DNA of 64,000 nt from an uncultured Veillonella sp. (GTDB taxonomy: Bacteria; Bacillota; Negativicutes; Veillonellales; Veillonellaceae), in assembly GCA_900550455.1 (NCBI GenBank), contig URSE01000002.1, positions 1-64,000 of the forward strand, read 5' to 3'. The position numbers and the translations under genes are program-made. Positions 1 through 9,308 of the stretch are shown piece after piece. The notes below the pieces were generated by a model, which was not told the DNA's origin, made no database searches, and saw only the letters and a list, made by a program, of their open reading frames with translations. The number at the start of each line of letters is the position of its first letter. The first letter of the stretch is position 1.

Positions 1-25
1 TTTCAAAAGTTAGATACAATCTATA

Positions 26-2143
26 TTAATATTTTTTATACAAGATACGGATGGAGTTCAGAATACAAATCATGGCCACCCCTGTATCTGCGAAAACAGC
101 CCACCACATATTGGCATAGCCCAAGAGACCCATAAGCATAACTAGAACCTTGATGCCGATAGCAAAGCTTACATTTTGCCAAGCAATTCTAACTACCACA
201 TGGGAGAGGTTGAGCACATGGGTAATGGCCTCTAAGGAGGAGTTCATGAAGACTACATCAGAGGCTTCAATGGCCGCATCAGCACCAGACCCCATAGCAC
301 CACCTACATCAGCACCTGCCAATACAGGAGCATCATTGATCCCATCCCCTACGAACATAGTTGGCCCATAGGCCTTGCGAAGGTCTTGTACAGCAGCCAG
401 TTTATCTTGTGGCAAGAGGTGGGCACGTACATCGTTAATCCCTGTTTCCTTAGCGATGTAGTCTGCACTTTCTTGACGGTCACCGGTGAGCATAATAGCC
501 TGAATCCCCTTAGCTTGGATAGCCTTAATGGCAGCCTGAGAATCAGGGCGAATGGCATCGGAAATAAGGATGCGCCCGAAGAACTGCCCCTCTTGGGCGA
601 CGAAAACTTCCGTCCCATAGTGGGCGGAATTGGCAGGTAAACCCGCTACTTGGTACCGGTCCATAAGGCGACGGTTCCCCACGAGGATTTCCCCTTCAGG
701 AATCTGACCGACCAAGCCCTCTCCAGCGATTTCCTTAATATCATTAGCCAAAGCTGGGTCTATCCCCTCCGCTTTGGAGGCTTCTACGATGGATTGCGCG
801 ATAGGATGGTTGGACGCCTTTTCCAAGGAGGAAGCCAAGGTCAACACCAATTCCCTATCCCCTTCTACTTGGTAAACGGAGAAGATACCACTAGTAATAG
901 TACCCGTCTTATCCAAGGCTACTGCCTTAATCTTGGCTAAGGCTTCGATAACGAGACCACCCTTGAGGAGAATCCCATTACGAGAGGCATTACCAATCCC
1001 TGAGAAGAAGGCCAATGGCACCGAGAGTACTAAGGCACAAGGGCAGGAGATTACCAAGAAGGTAAGGGCTGTATAAACCCATTTGGACCAGTCACCCGTA
1101 ATAAGGGATGGGATGATAGCTACCGCAGCCGCCAAAGCTACAACGATAGGCGTATAGACCCGGGCAAAGCGAGTAATAAATCGATCGATTTTTGGTTTAG
1201 ATGCAGCCGCATTTTCTACAGCATCTAAAATCTTGCTGACCATGGATTCTTCTAAGAGCTTATCCACCTTGAGGACGATACGGGCACTTTCGTTGATACA
1301 GCCAGATAAGACCTGGGTACCTACGCGAGCTTTTACAGGTACTGGTTCACCTGTTACAGGGGCTGTATTAATTTGACTTTCCCCTTCCACCAAGGTCCCA
1401 TCCAAGGGAATAGTATCCCCAGGACGAACTTCCACAAAATCGCCTATCTTTACGGATTCAGGAGGCACCACTTGGACAGTCCCATCCTTATCGAGAAGAC
1501 GTACTTCTTGCGGCCGCATATCCACGGCGCCCATGATTTCAGACCGACTTTGTTCCGTCGCCCGGTCTTCAAACCATTCCCCAATCCGGTAGAAGAGCAT
1601 AACCCCTACCGCTTCTGGGTATTCACCGATGACGAGAGCCCCTATGGTGGCGATAGCCATGAGGAAGTTTTCGTCAAACACTTGACCCTTGCCAATATTC
1701 TTGCAAGCCGCCCTCAAGATTGGATAAGCGATCATAAGATAGATGATAGTAAAGATAACCATCTCAGGTTGCTCAGGTAATTCTACAGAAGGAGCAAACT
1801 GAATAAGGATTTCATAAGCCGTAGCCAACCCGGCTAAAATCATAGCCAGCTTATCAAACCAAGTCAGTCCTTCTTCCTCCTCTTCTTCCTCTTCTAAAGG
1901 GGCCCCTTTAGGTGGACGACTATAGGTTTTTACTGTGACACCCTCTTCAATAGCATCACAAATAGCCTGGAATTCACTGATTAAGCGGTCGTCATCCACA
2001 ATGGATGTCTCCACTCGCAACTGCTGAGTCGCCAAGGTAAAATCAGCAGATTCAATACCTGACATAGCCTTGATACGGTCCACTATCTTGGCAGAACAGT
2101 TAGGGCAATTGAGACCTTCTAACAGAAATATCTTGTCCATCAT
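26..2143 (-). CDS. Heavy-metal exporting P1B-type ATPase (Zn/Cd/Pb class)
   Basis: This 705-residue inner-membrane pump would export Zn2+, Cd2+ or Pb2+ using ATP. An N-terminal HMA domain carries a CPNC metal site (Cys13, Cys16). It is followed by an unusual run of eight Glu (about 84-91) that could also bind metal. The transmembrane CPC motif sits at about 367-369, the phosphorylated Asp in DKTGT at about 411-415, with SNHP and GDGIND motifs downstream. CPC without the Cu-type extra motifs favours the Zn/Cd/Pb group, but specificity is inferred. Two ATGs are adjacent; AAGGAG is better spaced for the second (2140). The promoter upstream overlaps a perfect ArsR-type palindrome, so metal-responsive repression is likely, although no ArsR gene lies in the window. 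Confidence 0.93.
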   Translation of the reverse strand: MMDKIFLLEGLNCPNCSAKIVDRIKAMSGIESADFTLATQQLRVETSIVDDDRLISEFQAICDAIEEGVTVKTYSRPPKGAPLEEEEEEEEGLTWFDKLAMILAGLATAYEILIQFAPSVELPEQPEMVIFTIIYLMIAYPILRAACKNIGKGQVFDENFLMAIATIGALVIGEYPEAVGVMLFYRIGEWFEDRATEQSRSEIMGAVDMRPQEVRLLDKDGTVQVVPPESVKIGDFVEVRPGDTIPLDGTLVEGESQINTAPVTGEPVPVKARVGTQVLSGCINESARIVLKVDKLLEESMVSKILDAVENAAASKPKIDRFITRFARVYTPIVVALAAAVAIIPSLITGDWSKWVYTALTFLVISCPCALVLSVPLAFFSGIGNASRNGILLKGGLVIEALAKIKAVALDKTGTITSGIFSVYQVEGDRELVLTLASSLEKASNHPIAQSIVEASKAEGIDPALANDIKEIAGEGLVGQIPEGEILVGNRRLMDRYQVAGLPANSAHYGTEVFVAQEGQFFGRILISDAIRPDSQAAIKAIQAKGIQAIMLTGDRQESADYIAKETGINDVRAHLLPQDKLAAVQDLRKAYGPTMFVGDGINDAPVLAGADVGGAMGSGADAAIEASDVVFMNSSLEAITHVLNLSHVVVRIAWQNVSFAIGIKVLVMLMGLLGYANMWWAVFADTGVAMICILNSIRILYKKY

Positions 2144-2206
2144 AACTCCTTAGATAAAGACTAACAATACGTATACAAATAGTCATAGGTACAAAAAATA
2201 CAATAC

Positions 2207-2258
2207 ATGAACATCTGTTCATATGTTGTATTTTAATCCTATTTTATCGATTCGTCAA
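2207..2258 (-). promoter_or_regulatory. Promoter with overlapping ArsR/SmtB-type operator for the metal ATPase
   Basis: On the minus strand a -35 TTGACG (2253-2258) lies 17 bp from a -10 TAAAAT (2230-2235). Just downstream, ATGAACA-TC-TGTTCAT (2207-2222) is a perfect 7-2-7 palindrome covering the expected transcription start. The TGAACA..TGTTCA core resembles ArsR/SmtB-family metal-sensor operators, placed to block RNA polymerase until metal binds the repressor. The repressor is not in this window. Confidence 0.75.
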
Positions 2259-2321
2259 CTGGTATAACTTAAGATCAATAGACCTATCTAACAGTAGCTT
2301 AGGCCTAGTATAAGTACCCTC

Positions 2322-3668
2322 TTAAGCCTGGCTATCATCCCGATTATAGGCCACATCCCGGAAGCGGGTATATTCCCCTTGGAAGACCAGTTCTACGGTT
2401 CCTAGGGACCCAGACCGATGCTTACGAATGATAACTTCTGTAATATCACCCTTTTCCGTCTCTGGCTCATAATACTTATCCCGGTAAAGGAAGATAACGA
2501 TATCCGCATCCTGTTCCAAGGAACCAGATTCGCGGAGGTCAGAGAGAAGTGGTCGCTTATCAGGCCGCTGTTCTACAGACCGTGAAAGCTGGGATAAGGC
2601 GATAACAGGTACATTAAATTCCCGGGCGATCAACTTAAGATTACGAGAAATATCGGAAATTTCCTGTTGTCGATTCTCCCCTTGGCGCCCTGAGGAAGAA
2701 CCTTGCATAAGCTGAATATAGTCGACGACAACCAAATCCAAACCCTGCTCCGCCTTGAGGCGACGAAGCTTGGACCGCATCATCTGAACGGTCAAGCCAG
2801 GAGTATCGTCGATATAAAGAGGGGCGTTAGACATGGTTTCAGCAGCCTTGAGAACCCGTCCCCATTCATCCCCATTGAGATCGGCAACACGGAGCTTTTC
2901 AGAGGACACTTCTGCCACGGAGGACAGAATACGGCCAACCAGTTGCTCCTTGGACATTTCCAGGGAGAAAAAAGCCACCTTCTTGCCATAGATAATAGAT
3001 ACATTTTGAGCTAGATTCAACGTAAAGGCTGTCTTACCCATGGAAGGTCGCGCCGCCACCAAAATGAGGTCCGACTTTTGTAAGCCTGCCGTGATTTTAT
3101 CCAAATCCCTAAAGTTAGTAGGCAAACCTGTAAGGGTCCCATCTTGCTGTTGGATCTCATCCAAGCGAGCTAGATTCCCCATGACCACATCACCCATACG
3201 GGCAAAGGCGGATTCTCCATGAACTTGGCCGGCCACATTGAGGACCATCTTTTCTGCATCCTCAATGATGGACTTCGGCTCTTCATCACCGGCATAGGAC
3301 ATGCCAATAATTTTGTTGCTCACATCGATAAGACGGCGCAATTGGGCCTTTTCCGCTACGATATTGGCATATTCTTCCACATTGTACACGGCTCCCATAT
3401 CAGTCAGGGAGGAAATATAAGCAATCCCCCCTACCGTCTCTAACTTGTTAATGCGATCTAGTTCATCCGTCAGGAGGATAAGATCCGCCTTTTTATTCTT
3501 GTGAATAATGGTTTGAATGGCTTCAAAAATAATACGATGGGCATCCGTGTAAAAGTCACTCGCCTTGACTAGGTCTAATACCCGGTCCCCTGCCTCTTCA
3601 GAGGTAAGCAAGGTCCCCAAAATAGCCTTCTCCGCTTCCGTATTCTGTGGTGGTATACGTGCGTCCAT
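2322..3668 (-). CDS. dnaB: Replicative DNA helicase DnaB
   Basis: This is the hexameric 5'-3' helicase that unwinds DNA at the replication fork and recruits primase. At 448 residues it has normal length. An N-terminal DnaB domain (about 1-105) starting with PPQNTEAEKAILG is followed by a RecA-like ATPase with Walker A ARPSMGKTAF and Walker B VVVDYIQLM. The C-terminal region has the usual DLRESGSLEQDAD motif. No intein is present. The gene sits 75 bp downstream of rplI, the classical Firmicutes order. A 12-bp hairpin lies in that gap. Confidence 0.97.
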   Translation of the reverse strand: MDARIPPQNTEAEKAILGTLLTSEEAGDRVLDLVKASDFYTDAHRIIFEAIQTIIHKNKKADLILLTDELDRINKLETVGGIAYISSLTDMGAVYNVEEYANIVAEKAQLRRLIDVSNKIIGMSYAGDEEPKSIIEDAEKMVLNVAGQVHGESAFARMGDVVMGNLARLDEIQQQDGTLTGLPTNFRDLDKITAGLQKSDLILVAARPSMGKTAFTLNLAQNVSIIYGKKVAFFSLEMSKEQLVGRILSSVAEVSSEKLRVADLNGDEWGRVLKAAETMSNAPLYIDDTPGLTVQMMRSKLRRLKAEQGLDLVVVDYIQLMQGSSSGRQGENRQQEISDISRNLKLIAREFNVPVIALSQLSRSVEQRPDKRPLLSDLRESGSLEQDADIVIFLYRDKYYEPETEKGDITEVIIRKHRSGSLGTVELVFQGEYTRFRDVAYNRDDSQA

Positions 3669-3690
3669 ACGTTACTCCTTTATTTGACTA

Positions 3691-3723
3691 ATATAGGCTA
3701 CCCACATGGTAGGTAGCCTATAT
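3691..3723 (-). other. Intercistronic hairpin between rplI and dnaB
   Basis: A perfect 12-bp inverted repeat (3691-3702 with 3712-3723, 9-nt loop) lies between rplI and dnaB. It has no following T-run on the minus strand, so it is not a canonical terminator. It could be an RNA-processing or stability element that sets different levels of ribosomal protein and helicase (inference). Confidence 0.5.
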
Positions 3724-3743
3724 CATATCCCTTAAACAGCCTA

Positions 3744-4193
3744 TTATTTACCTTCCACTACATGAACCTTAATAGTAGATGTGATGGATGGGTGTACTCG
3801 AACGATAACATCATGAGTACCCAAGGTCTTGATTGCTTCTTTAATATCCAATTTCTTCTTATCCAGTTCTACCTTATAGGCGGCCTTTACAGCATCTGCT
3901 ACATCCTTAGCAGTAATAGAACCGAAGACCTTACCATTTTCCCCCATCTTAACAGGAATAGTAACTTCAACCTTTTCCAATTGCTTAGCCAAGACCTTAG
4001 CTTCGTCAGTGGCTTGAGCAGTATGGAACTCCTTAGATTCTTGTTGTTGCTTTGCATTGTTTAGGTTGGTTGCCGTTCCTTCCAAACCTAATCCCTTTTT
4101 AATGATTACATTGCGGGCATAGGCTTCTGAAAGTTCTACGATTTCACCTTTTTTACCGACTTTTTTTACATCTTCAAGCAATACTACTTTCAT
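3744..4193 (-). CDS. rplI: 50S ribosomal protein bL9
   Basis: This 149-residue protein is the standard length for bL9, which binds 23S rRNA at the base of the L1 stalk. The N-terminal domain starts MKVVLLEDVKKVGKKGE, and YARNVIIKKGLG is the family signature. A long connecting helix (about 45-75) leads to the C-terminal domain ending in VHPSITSTIKVHV. It starts 2 bp after the gdpP stop, so the two are translationally close. Confidence 0.97.
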   Translation of the reverse strand: MKVVLLEDVKKVGKKGEIVELSEAYARNVIIKKGLGLEGTATNLNNAKQQQESKEFHTAQATDEAKVLAKQLEKVEVTIPVKMGENGKVFGSITAKDVADAVKAAYKVELDKKKLDIKEAIKTLGTHDVIVRVHPSITSTIKVHVVEGK

Positions 4194-4195
4194 GC

Positions 4196-6190
4196 TTATT
4201 TCTCCTCTTGTAATTGCTCAATCGCTACTTGGCGAATGGTCTTTTCTAATTCTTCTGTCGTCATATGAGCCACTTGGGCACCAGCCACTGTCCGATGGCC
4301 GCCACCGCCGATGGCTTCCATAACCAATTGTACATTAAGCTTGCCTTGAGAGCGAGCAGAAATACCAATAGACCCATCTGGTAGATGATAGAGGACAAAG
4401 GCCCCTTCTATCCCTTCCGTTTGGATCAAGAGATCCGCTGCCTGAGCAGATACAAGCGTCGCCTCTTGGCCCAAGGAATCTGGCGCTTCTGTAATGGCAA
4501 TGCCCCCTTCCACATGAGCATTATAGAGCATTTTTGCCCGAGCCTGAACATCGCCCAAGCTGTCACGGAAGAGTTCTTTTACCAGGTCAAGGTTAGCTCC
4601 AGCCCGACGGAGGAAGGCCGCCGCTTCAAAGGTACGAGCCCCCGTTTGGATAGTGAAATTCTTCGTATCTAAGACGATACCCGCATAAAGGCCAGAAGCA
4701 GTATCCTTACCCACAGGCTTATTAGAGCCGAAATACTCAATGAGTTCCGTAACCAACTCAGAGGTGGAAGATGCTGCTGGTTCTAAATAGGTCAAGAGAG
4801 TATCCTCGATGAAATCCGATGCCCGGCGATGGTGGTCAATGACAACCCGACGCTTAGACTTGGCCAAAGATTCTGGATCTGCTACTAGGCCTGGTCGATG
4901 GACATCACAAACAACCACCAAGGTATCCCGCGTAGTAAAGAGTTTAGCTTGCTCTGGTGTGATAATATAATCACGCAAATCCACATCTAAGCTATTCACT
5001 AATTTATAAATATTTTCTTGGTGATGGCTCAAAACGAGGCGCACATCCTTATTGAGAGTCCGCGCCATAAAGAGGACACCCAGGCTAGCACCGATGGCAT
5101 CATAATCTTCCCGTTGATGACCCATGACCAAAATTCGATTGGACTCTTCTAACAGTTCTTGCAAAGCCTGCGCAACTACCCGAGCTCGCACGCGGGTATT
5201 CTTTTCTGCAGAGGTCGTCTTGCCACCAAAGAAGCGGTTCTGACCACCTTCATTAATGCAGACCTGGTCACCCCCACGGCCCAAGGCCAAATCGAGGGCG
5301 GCCCGTGCCTTTTCTGCTGTTGCCTTGATGGATTCAGCATCCACAGAAATCCCCACAGAGATCGTCACCGGGATTTGACGAGCTGTCGGAATAGCACGGA
5401 TTTTATCCAATAATTGGAACTTCTTTTCTTCCGCTTGGCGAAGAGCCTCACGAGAGAAGCTAAATATATAGGCGTCATCAGAGATACTACGGACAAAGCC
5501 ATCGTATTGATCGATTTCTTCTACGATCAAGTTATTGATTTGAGCCCATAAATTAGTGAACTCCTTATCACTCGATCCCTTGGTTACATCCTCTAGGTTA
5601 TCGATCTGAATCATCCCCGATACAGGACGGGCTTCTTCTGCCTGCAGGCGAGCCACTTCCGTAGCGGTAATATCAGACAAATAGAAGGCCATGTGTTCCA
5701 CATCGCGGTTATCCACAGAACAAGAGTCCTTGGCTTCTAAATACTTGTAAACAACCCCATAATAACGACCGTCTACGTGTTCTTTCATAAAGCCAGACTT
5801 ACCCCAGACCTTATCCATGCGGAGGTGACTGAGGACAGTAGAGATATTTTGCGGTTTATCCCAATCAGCGCGAATCCAATCACGAAAAACAGAATTGGAC
5901 CAGCCAATAACCCCATCTTGGTTGACCACAGCAATGGCAACTGGCAAATTTTGCAAGGCAAAATTAGAGGCCTGGGTAACCCCATGAGCCATGGAGTCAA
6001 ATGACTCAATAGCCAACCTACGACGGTGGTGTATGGTCTTATAGTTGCCACCATAAACGGCAAGGGCAACAATAGTCGCCATAACGCCTATAAGCCAATT
6101 TAGGTAGAGGATGAGAACCAACAAAAATATCAGCAAAATGACGATGGATAACTCGAGAGTATGCCAACGACCTTTTACAAAGTTCTTCAT
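4196..6190 (-). CDS. gdpP: Cyclic-di-AMP phosphodiesterase GdpP
   Basis: This membrane-bound enzyme hydrolyses the second messenger c-di-AMP, which controls potassium and osmotic balance and envelope stress in Firmicutes. The 664-residue protein has two N-terminal membrane segments (about 13-48), a PAS-like sensor (about 75-150) and a degenerate GGDEF domain (about 190-310) without the catalytic motif. A DHH/DHHA1 phosphodiesterase follows, with metal ligands in EDYDAIG (361-367), DVH (429-431) and DHH (452-454), and a GGGGH motif near 635. All catalytic residues appear present. It lies between DUF2232 and rplI, the conserved Firmicutes context (yybS-gdpP-rplI in Bacillus). Confidence 0.95.
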   Translation of the reverse strand: MKNFVKGRWHTLELSIVILLIFLLVLILYLNWLIGVMATIVALAVYGGNYKTIHHRRRLAIESFDSMAHGVTQASNFALQNLPVAIAVVNQDGVIGWSNSVFRDWIRADWDKPQNISTVLSHLRMDKVWGKSGFMKEHVDGRYYGVVYKYLEAKDSCSVDNRDVEHMAFYLSDITATEVARLQAEEARPVSGMIQIDNLEDVTKGSSDKEFTNLWAQINNLIVEEIDQYDGFVRSISDDAYIFSFSREALRQAEEKKFQLLDKIRAIPTARQIPVTISVGISVDAESIKATAEKARAALDLALGRGGDQVCINEGGQNRFFGGKTTSAEKNTRVRARVVAQALQELLEESNRILVMGHQREDYDAIGASLGVLFMARTLNKDVRLVLSHHQENIYKLVNSLDVDLRDYIITPEQAKLFTTRDTLVVVCDVHRPGLVADPESLAKSKRRVVIDHHRRASDFIEDTLLTYLEPAASSTSELVTELIEYFGSNKPVGKDTASGLYAGIVLDTKNFTIQTGARTFEAAAFLRRAGANLDLVKELFRDSLGDVQARAKMLYNAHVEGGIAITEAPDSLGQEATLVSAQAADLLIQTEGIEGAFVLYHLPDGSIGISARSQGKLNVQLVMEAIGGGGHRTVAGAQVAHMTTEELEKTIRQVAIEQLQEEK

Positions 6191-6200
6191 ATATATCCCC

Positions 6201-7163
6201 TTAGCGACGGTTGTTCATACGAGCGTATAAACGTCGACGCAAATCAAATAAAATATCTACGAGTCCAAGGATAATCAAACCTTGACTCATAAAAGTGCCA
6301 ATTATAATAAGGGCCAGAATTCTCAACTTAGGATCTAAACGATAGAGACCTAGAACATACCAGAAGGAGGCAATCCCCTGAACCAAGCAAAGGGCCGCGC
6401 CCAAAATGACAAGGTTAGGTACCACCCAAGCCAGTACATCTAAGCTATACTTAGAGCCCCAATACTGGCCTATCCAACCTAGGACAAGCAAATAAGCAGA
6501 CCATTTAGGCATTTGCCATTGGCCCACAGAAAGGAAGGGCAATGGGTCGAAGCCAAAGCGCTTCATACCCCAGCCTGTAATCATTCGAACTAGGTAAGCA
6601 TAGAAGGAGGCAATGGCGAAACCAAAGGCTAGGAAGGCACCTTTGATAAAGTCAAAGGACTGTTTAAGCTGAGAAATCATAGCACTTTGCTGTGCCGGTT
6701 CTAAGCCCATTTGACCATAGGTTTGGACCATCTCATCCTGTACCTGTGCTGATAAGTTCTGGAAGGTATCCACCATATTTACATTCATGATAGCCATGGA
6801 AAGACCTACCGTTACACCCATGCCCACCATAAAGGCCAAGGCAGGGATGACGATTTGCCGCCCATAAGACCACTTGAGGTGGAGGACCACACCGGAAGCA
6901 ATCCCTAAGAAGACAAAGGGTATAGCCACCATAGACGTAGCCCACATGCCGAAGATGCCCCCTAAGAGGAGGAGGGACAAAATACCACCTAAGATAGCAT
7001 AACGCGCTCCCCAACGAACTCCAATAAAGCCCAATGTAGCCGGCGCTACGATAGTTCCTAAAAAGCCCAAGAAGGGAACAGTGGATCCCAAGAGGAAGAG
7101 CACCACTACAATAGCCGTCAAAAAGGCCGTTTGTAGCATAGCCCGTGTATTTGTTTGTGTCAT
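6201..7163 (-). CDS. DUF2232 (YybS-like) integral membrane protein
   Basis: This 320-residue polytopic membrane protein has about seven or eight hydrophobic segments from residue 12 onward and a basic C-terminus (DLRRRLYARMNNRR). Its position directly upstream of gdpP (10-bp gap) matches YybS of Bacillus, a DUF2232 family member of unknown molecular function. The conserved linkage suggests a role near c-di-AMP signalling or ribosome and helicase gene expression, but nothing in the sequence shows a mechanism. It is the first gene of the DUF2232-gdpP-rplI-dnaB group within this window. Confidence 0.85.
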   Translation of the reverse strand: MTQTNTRAMLQTAFLTAIVVVLFLLGSTVPFLGFLGTIVAPATLGFIGVRWGARYAILGGILSLLLLGGIFGMWATSMVAIPFVFLGIASGVVLHLKWSYGRQIVIPALAFMVGMGVTVGLSMAIMNVNMVDTFQNLSAQVQDEMVQTYGQMGLEPAQQSAMISQLKQSFDFIKGAFLAFGFAIASFYAYLVRMITGWGMKRFGFDPLPFLSVGQWQMPKWSAYLLVLGWIGQYWGSKYSLDVLAWVVPNLVILGAALCLVQGIASFWYVLGLYRLDPKLRILALIIIGTFMSQGLIILGLVDILFDLRRRLYARMNNRR

Positions 7164-7197
7164 AATTACCTGACTATTTTAATTCCATAAAAGATAG

Positions 7198-7238
7198 TAA
7201 AAATGAGAGTGTATGCAAGGCTGCATACACTCTCATTA
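7198..7238 (-). terminator. Rho-independent terminator after RNase J gene
   Basis: A perfect 16-bp stem (7203-7218 with 7223-7238) has a 4-nt loop and is followed on the minus strand by a run of six T. It lies 40 bp after the RNase J stop codon. Confidence 0.9.
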
Positions 7239-7277
7239 TAGCATATTCCCTGTAATTTCACTGGGACTTTTATAGGC

Positions 7278-9308
7278 TTATACGTCTTGAATAATCGGCA
7301 AGATCATAGGACGACGGCGGGTCTTTTCATAGAAGAATTTACCCAAAGCATCCCGTACGTTTTGCTTAATAGTCGTCCAATCCTTAATCCGTTCTGCTTC
7401 ACAGCGGTCAATGACATCATCAACCCGCCGTTGTGCTTCATCCATAAGCTCTTCTGCATCTCGTACATAGACAAAACCACGAGAAACGAGGTCTGGACCA
7501 GATACAATTTTACCAGACCGGCGGTCCATAGCCATAACGGCGATAACCATGCCTTCTTCGGCCAATTGTTGGCGGTCCCGGATAACGATATTGCCCACAT
7601 CACCAACGCCCAAACCATCGACAAAGACTTGACCAGCTTGTACGCGGCCATCCTTCTTGCCAGTCTTGCCATCAAAGGCGAAGACTTGTCCGTTGTCGCC
7701 GATAAGGACTTTGTCAGGGTCTACACCCATAGCTACACCCAACTCACCGTGTTTTTTGAGCATGCGGTACTCGCCATGCACAGGAATGAAGTATTCTGGA
7801 CGAACCAAGTTGAGCATAATCTTAAGTTCTTCTTGGCTGGCGTGGCCAGATACATGGATACCCTTGTCCTTACCATAAACCACATTACAACCTCGACGAA
7901 GAAGGTTATCAATAGTGCGACCTACAGCTGCTTCGTTACCAGGAATTGGCGTAGCAGAGATGATAATAGTATCGCTTGGGTTGATTTCTACAGACCGGTG
8001 ATTATTAACGGACATACGGGACAAACCTGCCATAGGTTCCCCTTGAGAGCCTGTCGTCAAAACCATTACTTGGTTAGGCGGAAGACGTCTCATTTCATCT
8101 TCTTCCACAATGGTACCAGCCGGTACGTTAAGGTACCCCTTTTCTTCTGCAATGGCTGTTACATTGACCATAGACCGGCCCATAACAACCACCTTGCGAT
8201 GGGTTTTTACAGCCGCATCAATGGCTTGTTGAATACGAGATACATTAGATGCGAATGTAGCTAAAATAACGCGGCCCTTAGCTTCGCGAACCGCTTTCAT
8301 AAGAGCAGGACCTACGGTAGATTCAGACCCAGTTGTGCCCGGTTTTTCTACGTTAGTAGAGTCAGACATAAGGGCCAAGACCCCTTCATTCCCCAATTCT
8401 GCAAACTTATGGAGGTCGAACATTTTGCCGTCCACAGGGGTTTGGTCGATTTTAAAGTCCCCTGTGTGAACCACTGTCCCCACCGGTGTGCGGAAATAAA
8501 TACCACAGGAATCAGGGATAGAGTGGTTAGTTTGAATAAAACCAACAGTCATACAACCAGCCTTAATTTCGTCACCAGCGGCAATGACATTGAGGTTCTT
8601 ATTGGAGACGCGATTTTCCTTGAGTTTATTTTCCATGAGGCCACATACAAGGTCGGTCGCATAGACTGGCGCATCCACCTGGCGCATAAGATAGGACAAG
8701 GCACCGATATGGTCTTCATGACCATGGGTAATACAGATAGCCCGCACCTTATCCTTATTTTCGATAAGGTAGGACATATCAGGGATAACGATATCCACGC
8801 CGTGGAGATCTTCCCCAGGGAAAGCCAAACCAGCATCCAATACAACGATGTCATTTTCGTATTGGAAGACGGTCATATTTTTACCGATTTCACCGAGACC
8901 ACCCAAAGGGATAATCATCAACTTACCCTTTGGATCCAAAGGTTTGATTTCTGGATTCATAGGCTCTTGGGTGCGGATGTGTTGGCGATTGCGGTTGCTA
9001 TTCTGGCTGCCATTGCGGGTATTGCGACTAGTCCCATCAGAGCGATTATTAGAATGACTAAGGCGGCGCCCTTGGTTGTCGTTATTTCGGTTATTATTAC
9101 GAGGGCGACGGTTATTAGCCTTGCCTTCCCCCTCTTGGTCCTTGGCAGGACGACGATGAGCCGACTTAGTTTGATGGCCATGGCCATCAGTCCCATTCCC
9201 TTGTGGGCGACGCGGACGATGATTAGCAGGGCGACGACTTTGACGGGTTTCCCCTTCTTGTGGGGCCTGTGCAGTCTTTGTCACTTGTACTTCTTGTTTT
9301 GTTTCCAC
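7278..9308 (-). CDS. rnj: Ribonuclease J with long basic low-complexity N-terminal extension
   Basis: RNase J is a Zn-dependent 5'-3' exonuclease and endonuclease for mRNA decay and rRNA processing in Firmicutes. The metallo-beta-lactamase core begins near residue 127 (LMIIPLGGLGEIGKNM), with HGHEDH at about 195-200, a beta-CASP domain containing GSQGEP, and SGHAS and PVHGEY motifs. The first ~117 residues are rich in Arg, Asn, Gly and Ser and look disordered; they probably add RNA binding. The GTG at 9308 is preceded by CCTCC (9315-9319; GGAGG on the gene strand) six bases away, so I prefer it over an upstream GTG at 9332. A ~280-nt structured leader precedes the gene. Confidence 0.93.
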   Translation of the reverse strand: METKQEVQVTKTAQAPQEGETRQSRRPANHRPRRPQGNGTDGHGHQTKSAHRRPAKDQEGEGKANNRRPRNNNRNNDNQGRRLSHSNNRSDGTSRNTRNGSQNSNRNRQHIRTQEPMNPEIKPLDPKGKLMIIPLGGLGEIGKNMTVFQYENDIVVLDAGLAFPGEDLHGVDIVIPDMSYLIENKDKVRAICITHGHEDHIGALSYLMRQVDAPVYATDLVCGLMENKLKENRVSNKNLNVIAAGDEIKAGCMTVGFIQTNHSIPDSCGIYFRTPVGTVVHTGDFKIDQTPVDGKMFDLHKFAELGNEGVLALMSDSTNVEKPGTTGSESTVGPALMKAVREAKGRVILATFASNVSRIQQAIDAAVKTHRKVVVMGRSMVNVTAIAEEKGYLNVPAGTIVEEDEMRRLPPNQVMVLTTGSQGEPMAGLSRMSVNNHRSVEINPSDTIIISATPIPGNEAAVGRTIDNLLRRGCNVVYGKDKGIHVSGHASQEELKIMLNLVRPEYFIPVHGEYRMLKKHGELGVAMGVDPDKVLIGDNGQVFAFDGKTGKKDGRVQAGQVFVDGLGVGDVGNIVIRDRQQLAEEGMVIAVMAMDRRSGKIVSGPDLVSRGFVYVRDAEELMDEAQRRVDDVIDRCEAERIKDWTTIKQNVRDALGKFFYEKTRRRPMILPIIQDV

